Assembly: GCA_025936205.1 (NCBI GenBank)
Contig: JAICTU010000588.1
Coordinates: forward strand, 1 to 5,108
Reading direction: 5' to 3'
Length of the DNA stretch: 5,108 bases
Origin: Polyangiaceae bacterium
GTDB taxonomy: Bacteria > Myxococcota > Polyangia > Polyangiales > Polyangiaceae
A model generated the notes under the pieces. That model made no database searches, had not been told where the DNA came from, and saw only the letters and a list, made by a program, of their open reading frames with translations. Shown piece after piece: positions 1-5,108 of this stretch; within the stretch, counting starts at the first letter, position 1; every line of letters begins with the position of its first letter. The position numbers were made by a program, and so were the translations under genes.

Positions 1-132
1 CTCGAACACATCACGCGGGAATTTGGCGTCGCGATCTGCCGCGGCGGCCGCTGGAATGACGCGTTCTTTGGTGAAGCGGCGCGCAGCCTCACACAGCGCG
101 GTCTGCTCTTCGGACAGGTTGAAGTCGAGCAT
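1..132 (-). CDS. Acyl-CoA dehydrogenase, N-terminal fragment (runs off left edge)
   Basis: The gene reads right to left from an ATG at 132..130 and stays open for all 44 codons to the window edge. The protein begins MLDFNLSEEQ and continues with EAARRFTKERVIPAA and RDAKFPRDVFE. This is the characteristic opening of the acyl-CoA dehydrogenase N-terminal helical domain (L-x-E-E-Q, then a helix with RRF, then a Pro-containing turn, then D-x-x-x-x-FP). Family members are cytoplasmic FAD flavoproteins that oxidise acyl-CoA thioesters to trans-2-enoyl-CoA and pass electrons to ETF. The substrate range cannot be told because the catalytic Glu and FAD-binding regions lie outside the window. The start is supported by the family's usual length before the LSEEQ motif and by an AGGAGG just upstream. 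It overlaps the 3' end of the methyltransferase gene by 44 bases in another frame, so it is probably the next operon member. The family call rests on only 44 residues. Confidence 0.82.
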   Translation of the reverse strand, partial: MLDFNLSEEQTALCEAARRFTKERVIPAAAAADRDAKFPRDVFE

Positions 133-1048
133 CGGCCTCCTGAGCTCCTGCAGATGAAGGGGAAGCCTCAGTATAGCCCAGAATCGCGCGCAGACGCGCC
201 CCGGCGATCCGGCACGCCACCGGGCTCTGGTCGATTCCGACGCAGTACCGCCCCAGGCGTGCGGCCACGGCCAATGTAGTTCCTGAACCACACATCGGGT
301 CGAGCACGTGGCTTTCCGGTAAGGACGCCGCGCGCACGATGCGCTCCAGCAGCGCCTCGGGCTTCTGCGTGGGGTAGCCGGTCGTCTCGCGCGTGAGCGG
401 GGTGTTGGCGTTCATCGCGGGGCAATCCGCCCAGACGCTGCCCAGGCGGCGCCCTTCGTCCGCGTAGTAGCGGTAGACCTTGCCGGCGATGGTGCGCTCG
501 CGGTAGCGGCGGCCGGCCGCGTCCTGCTCGCGGAAGTGCATGCGCAAGCTGGTCTCGGCGTACGGCTCGCGCAGGGCAGCGTCGTCGCCGTTCCAGATCA
601 GCTCCGGGCCGCGCGCGTAGATCAGGATGGTTTGATGCGTGACACCTGGGCCGTTGCGCCGGCGGCTGCCGTTGCCCGGGACCCAGATGATCTCGCCCTG
701 GAAGCCGCCGCGGCCGAAGACGCGATCGGCCGCGCACTTCGCCTCGTGCACGGTGTGGTGGCTCAGGTGCAGCCAGAGGCTGCCGCGCTCGCTCAGGCAC
801 TCGCGCATGGCCGCGAGCCGTGGCTCCAGCATGCTCAGGAAGGCGTCGACGTCACCGAAGTGGTCCGCATACGCCAACGTGCCCCGTGCGCGCTCCACGC
901 CGCTCTGCAGCCGCGCGCGGCGCTTGCCGCCCGCGTTGAAGGGCGGGTCGACGTAGATCAGATCGAAGCGCTCGCCCGCCGCCTGCAGCGCAGGCAATTG
1001 CTCGAGGCAGTCCGCGTGCTCGATGCGGCTCTGCAGTCCGAGATTCAG
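89..1048 (-). CDS. Site-specific DNA methyltransferase, beta-class amino-MTase (probably N6-adenine)
   Basis: With the CTG at 1048..1046 as start, the product has 319 residues. Motif IV is DLIYVDPPFN (residues 29-38) with the catalytic DPPF at 34-37. Family-typical segments follow: HFGDVDAFLSMLEPRL (about 63-78), ERGSLWLHLSHH (87-98), FQGEIIW (116-122) and THQTILIYARG (137-147). GYPTQKPEALLERIV spans 224-238, the AdoMet motif I LDPMCGSGTT 249-258, and GIDQSP 271-276. The order motif IV, target-recognition region, motif I defines the beta class. DPPF favours N6-adenine, although N4-cytosine is not excluded. The enzyme should transfer a methyl group from AdoMet to an exocyclic amino group in a specific DNA sequence; that sequence cannot be read from the gene. 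No restriction endonuclease lies beside it. The start overlaps the peptidase stop as CTGA, behind a GAGGAG. The next in-frame TTG (997..995) would cut into the conserved DCLEQLPAL lead-in to motif IV. The last 30 or so residues are a low-complexity tail overlapping the dehydrogenase gene. Confidence 0.9.
   Translation of the reverse strand: MNLGLQSRIEHADCLEQLPALQAAGERFDLIYVDPPFNAGGKRRARLQSGVERARGTLAYADHFGDVDAFLSMLEPRLAAMRECLSERGSLWLHLSHHTVHEAKCAADRVFGRGGFQGEIIWVPGNGSRRRNGPGVTHQTILIYARGPELIWNGDDAALREPYAETSLRMHFREQDAAGRRYRERTIAGKVYRYYADEGRRLGSVWADCPAMNANTPLTRETTGYPTQKPEALLERIVRAASLPESHVLDPMCGSGTTLAVAARLGRYCVGIDQSPVACRIAGARLRAILGYTEASPSSAGAQEADARLQPVRRADRAV
136..141 (-). promoter_or_regulatory. 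Ribosome binding site of the acyl-CoA dehydrogenase gene
   Basis: Read on the minus strand this is a perfect AGGAGG, three bases before the ATG at 132..130. The spacing is shorter than usual. The site lies inside the coding sequence of the upstream methyltransferase. It decides the start in favour of the ATG that gives the family-typical N-terminus, and shows that the overlap with the methyltransferase gene is used rather than being an annotation artefact. Confidence 0.65.
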
Positions 1049-1968
1049 AGCTGCTCCTCGAGGTCGGAGCCGTCGAGATCCCCTGGGTCCAGCTCCGCTG
1101 GGTCCAGCTCCGCCGGGTCTGGGGCCGCCGCGTAGAGATGGAGCGCGGCCAGGTCCGTGCCGAGCGCCTGCAGGTCCTGGGGCACCGTGTTCGGGGGCAA
1201 CATGTTCTCGGGCAGCGTCGGCAGCCAGCTCCAGTAGGGGCCGCCGCCCTGGCAGCCGCGCACGCTCTCCTGGGGCGAGCAGGCGACGCGCAGGTGCAGG
1301 TGATCGTCGTGAGGCAGGGCGTCGGCCGGCTCTTGCAGCACATTCTCGGCGCGCCACACCAGCTCGGGGTCTTCGCCGCTGGCGATCGCGTAGTCGATCA
1401 ACAGCGCCTCCACCGCGTGGCTCGCGAACATCCACTGCGCGTCGATCTGCTCGGAACTCAGCAGGCTCTTCACCAGAAGCCACTCGCGCGCCACGTCGAG
1501 CTGCACGAAGCCCCCGTCCGGTGAGCGGCCCAGCCCGTCGGAGCCCAGCTGCACGAAATGCGCGTTTTCGATCGGCGCGCCCTCCGGTGTGGTCATGTAC
1601 CACAGCAGATCGACGTCGCGCCCGGAGCGGTGGGTGGCGTGGCGCACGACCTGCCCGCCCTCGCGCGCGGAGAGGTCCCCGACGACCAGTGGGCCTCCGC
1701 CGGGCAGCGCCGTCTGCACCTTGCGGGCCGCAGCCTGAACCGCTCTCACCAGGCCGGGCTGTCCCCAGTTGAAGCCACCCACCTTGCGATAGCGAACGAA
1801 GCCAGGGCCCGCCTGCGGCAGCTCCACAGCGCCCGTCTGCACGCCATGATGCGGCCAACCCACGGAGCCGCCGAGACCTGGGGCCAGCGGGGTCGGAGTG
1901 CCCAAGCAACCCCAGAGCGAGGACGTGAAAAAGCTCAGCGCGGTCAGGGCAGGGAGGCGGCGCGTCAT
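1045..1968 (-). CDS. Putative lipoprotein, penicillin-insensitive murein endopeptidase family (MepA / peptidase M74)
   Basis: The 307-residue protein starts MTRRLPALTALSFFTSSLWG and continues with Cys21: a basic n-region, a hydrophobic stretch and a possible lipobox LWGC (Trp at -2 is atypical). Membrane anchoring is therefore likely but not certain. The M74 zinc signature is visible: GGQVVRHATHRSGRDVDLLW at residues 104-123 (His113 and Asp120 as expected ligands), and HDDHLHLRVAC at 220-230 (His225 as the third ligand). A Cys-x9-Cys pair (230, 239) and a Trp-containing end also match MepA. Family members are zinc metallopeptidases that cut D-Ala to meso-DAP cross-links in peptidoglycan in a beta-lactam-insensitive way; activity here is inferred. 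Residues about 283-307 form an acidic tail with a repeated PAELD unit, which the enterobacterial enzyme lacks as far as I recall. The ATG at 1968 overlaps the acyltransferase stop as ATGA and gives a proper signal peptide. An ATG 16 codons upstream (2016) would add a charged leader and is less likely. The Shine-Dalgarno is weak, consistent with coupled reinitiation. Confidence 0.87.
   Translation of the reverse strand: MTRRLPALTALSFFTSSLWGCLGTPTPLAPGLGGSVGWPHHGVQTGAVELPQAGPGFVRYRKVGGFNWGQPGLVRAVQAAARKVQTALPGGGPLVVGDLSAREGGQVVRHATHRSGRDVDLLWYMTTPEGAPIENAHFVQLGSDGLGRSPDGGFVQLDVAREWLLVKSLLSSEQIDAQWMFASHAVEALLIDYAIASGEDPELVWRAENVLQEPADALPHDDHLHLRVACSPQESVRGCQGGGPYWSWLPTLPENMLPPNTVPQDLQALGTDLAALHLYAAAPDPAELDPAELDPGDLDGSDLEEQL
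1054..1059 (-). promoter_or_regulatory. Ribosome binding site pointing to a CTG start of the methyltransferase
   Basis: The minus strand reads GAGGAG, then CAGCT, then CTG at 1048..1046, so a strong Shine-Dalgarno sequence sits at ideal 5-base spacing before a CTG in the methyltransferase frame. The site also encodes Leu-Glu-Glu in the last residues of the upstream peptidase. No ATG, GTG or TTG occurs in the methyltransferase frame for roughly 300 bases upstream. The initiation role of CTG is inferred from spacing, the CTGA overlap and homology extent. Confidence 0.6.
1084..1118. repeat. 15-bp tandem repeat encoding the acidic PAELD tail
   Basis: The unit TGGGTCCAGCTCCGC occurs perfectly twice in tandem (1084-1098 and 1099-1113), followed by a degenerate start of a third copy (CGGGTC). 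On the minus strand it codes for the repeated Pro-Ala-Glu-Leu-Asp near the C-terminus of the M74 protein, followed by the related PGDLD and GSDLE. The unit is a multiple of three, so changes in copy number would lengthen or shorten the tail without breaking the frame. It ends about 35 bases upstream of the methyltransferase start. Confidence 0.85.
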
Positions 1969-4619
1969 GCGGGAGACTCGCGATCGAGATATTTGGCGAT
2001 CGACTCTTCGAGGCAACGGCTGGCTTGCTCGCCCCCGGGCTTGCTCGTCAGCTGGATTTGACCCGCGGCCTGGCTCACGAAACCGAGATCTTGAAACGCC
2101 GCGAAGGCGTTTTCAAGCAGCGGCTTGCTGATCGCCTCCGCGCGCTCGATCTCGCCCGAGAGGTACATGAGCCTGCCCGTCGAGAGGGTCTGCTTGACCA
2201 GGTCCTTGGCGTCGAGCGGACCCTTTTCCAGGCCCGCCAGGCCGCGCGCGGCGACGCGGTAGGACTCGATGAAATTCCGCAGCAGGCCGGCGTAGGTCAT
2301 CAGCCACTGGTGACCCGTCCAGCCCGAGCGGCCCGGCCCCGGCGAAAGATGCGAGCCTCCGTTGGCATGCGGCGGCCGCTCCAGGTCTCCGTCCGCCACC
2401 ATGCCGGCGACCGTCTCCTCGAAGATGGTGTCGAAGCTGGCGTCGGCGCGGAAGCGGAACTCGTACTTGAACAAGCGCGACAGCTCCTGGACCCGGGCGC
2501 GCACCTCCGTCTCCGTGCGCGTCGAGGGGGGCAGCTCCGGGTGCGGCGTGTCCCCGCGGTAGAGGAGCGCCACCGCTACCAGCGCGCGCTCCACGAAGAA
2601 GTGCAGGATGATGTTCTTGGAGCCGTCGAGCTTCAGCCGCTTGTCCTCGGGGATGGTGTAGATGGCGCCGCGACCTGCCCGGGGCTTGGTGATGTTTTTG
2701 GAGCCCACTTCTGCCGGGTAACGCACCTCCACCATCTCCCCGTCGGCGAACATCTGCGCTGCCTCGCGAATGGCCTCGGCACGCAGCTCGCCGCTCGGCG
2801 TGGTGAGCACGGGGGTCGAGCGAGCACCCAGCTTGCGCAGCGTGCCGAGCAGGCGCTCGCAGCGCACCAGCAGCTTTTCGTGCGGCTGCCCCCGGCGGTG
2901 GTAGCTGAGCAGTGCCAGGGCCGTGAGGGCGCCGGGGGTAACGGCGGTCACGCGGTTGATCTCGTCCATCACGCGGTTGCCGAGGCGCGTGACCATGGCG
3001 CGCTGCTTCGCGGGCGAGAGGGAGCCCGGGGGCAAGCCCAGGTCGGAGCGGATGTGGTCCAGGGTGAGGATCTGGCCAAACTGCAGGTTGATGCGCCCGT
3101 AGCGGGACTTGAGCACGCCTGCCGAGCCGAGCAGGCCCGCGGCGTCCTCTTTGGCCTTCTCGCCGCCGCCCAGCTCGACCTCGTAGGAGTCGACGACCCG
3201 CTCGTAGCCGATACTCACGGGCACGAAGCACACGGGGCGCTGCGGCACGGCCAGCGCGGCGCTCACGATCATCTTGAGCAGGCCGAACTTGGGTGCGAGC
3301 AGCTTACCGGTACGGCTACGCCCCCCCTCCAGGAACATCTCCAGCGAATAGCCCTCGCGGATCAAGCGCCGGATATAGGCGTCGACCACGATCGGATAGA
3401 GGGCGTCGCCCGAGAACGAGCGCCGGATGAAGAACGCCCCTGCGCGCCGGAAGATCGGCCCCATCGGGAAAAAGGTCAGGTTGTCGCCGGCGGCGATCAG
3501 CGGCAGCGGCAAGTTCTCGCGGTTGAAGGCGTAGGAGACGATCAGGTAGTCGATGTGGCTCTTGTGGCTGGGCAAGAGCACGAGCGACTTGTCCTTGGTC
3601 TCGGCCCGGATGCGCGCGATGCCCTCGCGATCGATGTCGATGCCGGCATACATGCGCTTGAACAGCCGCTCGAGCGCCACGGCCAGCACGCTGCGCGTCG
3701 TGCCCTCGGGCGTGGCCTGCAGCGCGCGCAGCATGCTCAGCGCTTGTTCCATCAGCTCGGCATCGCTCTTGCCGTTGCGCGTCAGCTTGCCGATCTCGCT
3801 GCGAAAGCGCGGGCTGCGCAGGATCTCCTGCCGCACCCGCTCCGGCGACTTGAGCGCGGGCCCCGTCACCGCGCGGCGCTCGCGCTCTAGACGGCGCATC
3901 ATCGTGTACGTCAGGCGATTGATGAGCGCGGCGTCGCTGGCGTCGCGGTAGGTGTGCAGGAACTCCGCGAGGTTCACGGGCTCGCCCGCCTTGAGCTCGA
4001 CGTGCCGGAAATTGTATAGAAACTGCCCGATCGTACGGACCGGGCTGGCCCACTCGCGGGGACCCAGCACCAGATCCAGTACGCGCGTGCCGCGCGTGTC
4101 CGGCAGCTTGGTCCACATGAAGAGCTGGGGCACCAGCAAGATCGGATCGCTGCGCTCGCGCTGCAGCTTGATCAGCGCCTGCACCAGCTCGTCGCCCTCT
4201 TTCAGCCCACGCCCCCCGCTCGCGCCCGCCGCCACGTCGAGCACGCTGGGCGGGCGCTTGAGGAACAGCACTGCCGAACCGCCCGGCGAGAGCGCAGCGC
4301 GCAGCTCGTCTGCCGGCGTGCGGTCTTTGCGCGGAAAGATGGCGTTCAGCCAGCCCCGGCCCATCGGGTTCAGGACCCAGAGCCCGAGGTCGCTCGCGAA
4401 GCGGATGCGCGGCAGCTCCGAGCGCTTGGTGAGGTAATCGAGCGCGAAGAAGTCGACGAAATTGAGGTTGCGCAGGATGTAGACGACCGTCCCCTGTGCG
4501 GCGAGTTGACGCACCTGCGTCACCCACTCGCTGTCCACCTGAATCTGATCGAAGAACTGCTGGTACAGCGCTCGCAGCAGCGGATTCGGTCGGTAGGGTG
4601 GGGGCAGTGAGGGAGGCAT
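1965..4619 (-). CDS. plsB: Glycerol-3-phosphate 1-O-acyltransferase, PlsB family
   Basis: The 884-residue product carries all acyltransferase blocks of PlsB. Block I is SHKSHIDYL with HX4D at His352/Asp357. Block II is GPIFRRAGAFFIRR (387-400), block III FLEGGRSRTGKL (429-440), and block IV VPVSIGYE (466-473). The preceding DNLTFFPMG also matches. PlsB enzymes work at the inner face of the cytoplasmic membrane, moving an acyl chain from acyl-ACP or acyl-CoA to sn-1 of glycerol 3-phosphate to give lysophosphatidate, the first committed step of phospholipid synthesis. The length exceeds the 807 residues of E. coli PlsB. A Gly/Pro-rich linker (about 747-769) separates a C-terminal helical region (about 770-880). 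Residues 43-125 resemble a degenerate acyltransferase half. I see no clear membrane-spanning helix; residues 669-687 are the most hydrophobic stretch. The ATG at 4619 was chosen because homology starts shortly after it and further upstream the frame merely crosses the divergent promoter region. No good Shine-Dalgarno precedes it. First gene of the minus-strand operon; its TGA overlaps the next ATG. Confidence 0.93.
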   Translation of the reverse strand: MPPSLPPPYRPNPLLRALYQQFFDQIQVDSEWVTQVRQLAAQGTVVYILRNLNFVDFFALDYLTKRSELPRIRFASDLGLWVLNPMGRGWLNAIFPRKDRTPADELRAALSPGGSAVLFLKRPPSVLDVAAGASGGRGLKEGDELVQALIKLQRERSDPILLVPQLFMWTKLPDTRGTRVLDLVLGPREWASPVRTIGQFLYNFRHVELKAGEPVNLAEFLHTYRDASDAALINRLTYTMMRRLERERRAVTGPALKSPERVRQEILRSPRFRSEIGKLTRNGKSDAELMEQALSMLRALQATPEGTTRSVLAVALERLFKRMYAGIDIDREGIARIRAETKDKSLVLLPSHKSHIDYLIVSYAFNRENLPLPLIAAGDNLTFFPMGPIFRRAGAFFIRRSFSGDALYPIVVDAYIRRLIREGYSLEMFLEGGRSRTGKLLAPKFGLLKMIVSAALAVPQRPVCFVPVSIGYERVVDSYEVELGGGEKAKEDAAGLLGSAGVLKSRYGRINLQFGQILTLDHIRSDLGLPPGSLSPAKQRAMVTRLGNRVMDEINRVTAVTPGALTALALLSYHRRGQPHEKLLVRCERLLGTLRKLGARSTPVLTTPSGELRAEAIREAAQMFADGEMVEVRYPAEVGSKNITKPRAGRGAIYTIPEDKRLKLDGSKNIILHFFVERALVAVALLYRGDTPHPELPPSTRTETEVRARVQELSRLFKYEFRFRADASFDTIFEETVAGMVADGDLERPPHANGGSHLSPGPGRSGWTGHQWLMTYAGLLRNFIESYRVAARGLAGLEKGPLDAKDLVKQTLSTGRLMYLSGEIERAEAISKPLLENAFAAFQDLGFVSQAAGQIQLTSKPGGEQASRCLEESIAKYLDRESPA

Positions 4620-4730
4620 TCGTCTGTATTGAAGCGGCTCGCGAGGCACCCTAACAGGAGGTCCGCAGACACGCCACACGCGCCGCAGCGCCGATTGTGG
4701 TGTATTGCGGCGCGGAGTAGAGTCCTGCCG
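4620..4730. promoter_or_regulatory. Divergent intergenic region between the plsB operon and the lipoprotein gene
   Basis: This 111-bp gap separates two gene starts facing away from each other, so it should contain promoters for both directions. For the plus strand, TTGTGG (4695-4700) and TAGAGT (4718-4723) are separated by exactly 17 bases. This is a plausible but imperfect sigma-70-type pair (3/6 and 4/6 matches to consensus), and its transcript would begin almost at the TTG start. For the minus strand the best -10-like hexamer is TTCAAT (4633..4628), eight bases before the plsB ATG, without a convincing -35. An isolated AGGAGG on the plus strand (4656-4661) has no start codon near it. The location is firm; the individual elements are guesses. 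Confidence 0.5.
4679..4714. repeat. 9-bp inverted repeat in the divergent promoter region
   Basis: CGCGCCGCA (4679-4687) is matched perfectly by TGCGGCGCG (4706-4714), with an 18-base spacer. The spacer holds the proposed plus-strand -35 hexamer, and the right arm lies between that and the proposed -10. Such placement would suit a dimeric regulator's operator or a cruciform/hairpin. There is no T-run, so it does not look like an intrinsic terminator. The GC-rich arms could arise by chance in DNA of this composition. Confidence 0.5.
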
Positions 4731-5108
4731 TTGCGCGTTTCGGTATCGAAGCTGCTGTTCGCTGGCTCTCTGGTGGTGGGGTGCCGTTGCTCGGATGGGC
4801 CCGCGCCCGCATCGACAGCCAGCGGCGGCAGTGCGGGCGCAGCCGGCGCGGCGCCGGATTGTCAGCAGGCAGAGGCACGGATCACGTTGCTCGCGCGTGG
4901 GGAACACGCCGGAGCAGCCATCCATTCCGACGCGAGCGCAGAACCCGAACCGGAAATCGATCTGCCCTTTTCGGTCGAGCCCGGTATGGCGCTCGAGCTC
5001 GGAGGCGCCTTCTATGCGACTGCGTTGCGTCATGAGCCCCACGGCGAGGTCGCGCTGCTCGCGCGTTTGCCGCGCAGCGTCGGTCAGCAACCCGCGATGA
5101 TGGAGCTC
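4731..5108 (+). CDS. Putative lipoprotein of unknown function, N-terminal fragment (runs off right edge)
   Basis: From the TTG at 4731 the frame is open for 126 codons to the window edge. The N-terminus, read with Met, is MRVSVSKLLFAGSLVVGC: a short basic n-region, a hydrophobic core and a canonical lipobox Val-Val-Gly-Cys with Cys18. The +2 residue is Arg, not Asp, which by the E. coli Lol rule would not retain it in the inner membrane. A Pro/Ser/Ala/Gly-rich linker (about 22-42) follows, as is usual for tethering a surface or periplasmic domain. The remainder includes IDLPFSVEPGMALELGGAFY (76-95) and HGEVALLARLPRS (104-116), alternating hydrophobic stretches that look like beta strands, perhaps the first blades of a beta-propeller; I do not recognise the family. 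TTG was chosen because it gives an ideal-length signal peptide; no ATG or GTG precedes the lipobox core, and another TTG at 4695 would add twelve residues. The Shine-Dalgarno is weak (GGAG at 4714-4717, 13 bases away). Transcribed divergently from plsB; function not assignable. Confidence 0.72.
   Translation, partial: MRVSVSKLLFAGSLVVGCRCSDGPAPASTASGGSAGAAGAAPDCQQAEARITLLARGEHAGAAIHSDASAEPEPEIDLPFSVEPGMALELGGAFYATALRHEPHGEVALLARLPRSVGQQPAMMEL

Noticed and set aside
1049..1909. Minus-strand extension of the methyltransferase frame through the peptidase gene (606 codons in total)
   Set aside because: The upstream half is an Arg/Gly/Pro-rich shadow of the M74 gene, whose own frame carries the zinc motifs; methyltransferase homology begins only just after 1048.
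2025..3890. Plus-strand open frame of 621 codons
   Set aside because: It lies antisense to the well-supported plsB gene, its translation (Arg/His/Ala/Gln-rich) matches no family I recognise, and long antisense frames are expected in GC-rich coding DNA.
3316..4527. Minus-strand 403-codon frame inside plsB, and a similar one at 2113-3231
   Set aside because: Both are out-of-frame shadows of plsB with Arg/Ala/Gly-rich translations and no domain signal; the plsB frame holds all conserved motifs across these positions.
4656..4661. Perfect AGGAGG on the plus strand in the intergenic region
   Set aside because: No start codon lies within reach (the nearest GTG is over 30 bases away), so it is unlikely to serve as a ribosome binding site.
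4679..4714. Inverted repeat as an intrinsic terminator
   Set aside because: The loop is 18 bases, no T-run follows on either strand, and it lies between divergent starts where a terminator is not expected.
4620..5090. Minus-strand extension of the plsB frame to a start at 5090 (1041 codons)
   Set aside because: The extra 157 residues are compositionally odd, match no PlsB N-terminus, and would cover the divergent promoter and the lipoprotein gene. The ATG at 4619 fits the family.
4705..5100. Plus-strand 131-codon ATG frame, and another at 4781-5035
   Set aside because: Their translations are Arg/Ser/Cys-rich with no signal peptide or motif, while the third frame of the same stretch has a canonical lipobox and ordinary amino-acid composition.

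Overview
The window is strongly GC-rich and gene-dense, with 4-base gene overlaps, non-ATG starts and lipoprotein signals followed by Gly/Ala/Ser linkers. The long-form PlsB-type acyltransferase and the Ala/Gly-rich lipoprotein fit a member of the Myxococcota (deltaproteobacterial lineage). This is an inference from style and gene families; no marker gene is present to fix the taxon.

Layout. Positions 1-4619 hold four minus-strand genes, transcribed right to left. The first is an 884-residue PlsB-type glycerol-3-phosphate acyltransferase (4619 to 1965). The second is a putative lipoprotein of the MepA / peptidase M74 murein endopeptidase family (1968 to 1045). The third is a 319-residue beta-class amino-group DNA methyltransferase (1048 to 89). 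The last is the first 44 codons of an acyl-CoA dehydrogenase that runs off the left edge (from 132). Each junction overlaps: ATGA between the first two, CTGA between the second and third, and 44 bases between the last pair. This is almost certainly one operon with translational coupling. Positions 4620-4730 are a 111-bp divergent intergenic region with a 9-bp inverted repeat and candidate promoter elements. From 4731 to the right edge a plus-strand gene encodes the N-terminal 126 residues of a probable lipoprotein. It starts with TTG and would be missed by an ATG-only gene search.

Functional reading. Three of the four operon genes fit envelope and lipid metabolism: the first step of phospholipid synthesis, murein cleavage or remodelling, and acyl-CoA oxidation. 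The DNA methyltransferase is the odd member. No restriction enzyme is visible beside it, so it looks like an orphan modification enzyme, though the window is too short to exclude a distant partner.

No RNA gene, CRISPR array, insertion sequence, attachment site or convincing terminator was seen. There is no clear evidence of a wholly new system. The most unusual points are the likely CTG start of the methyltransferase, the mixed operon content, the acidic repeat tail of the M74 protein, and the unannotated TTG-start lipoprotein with its divergent promoter region.
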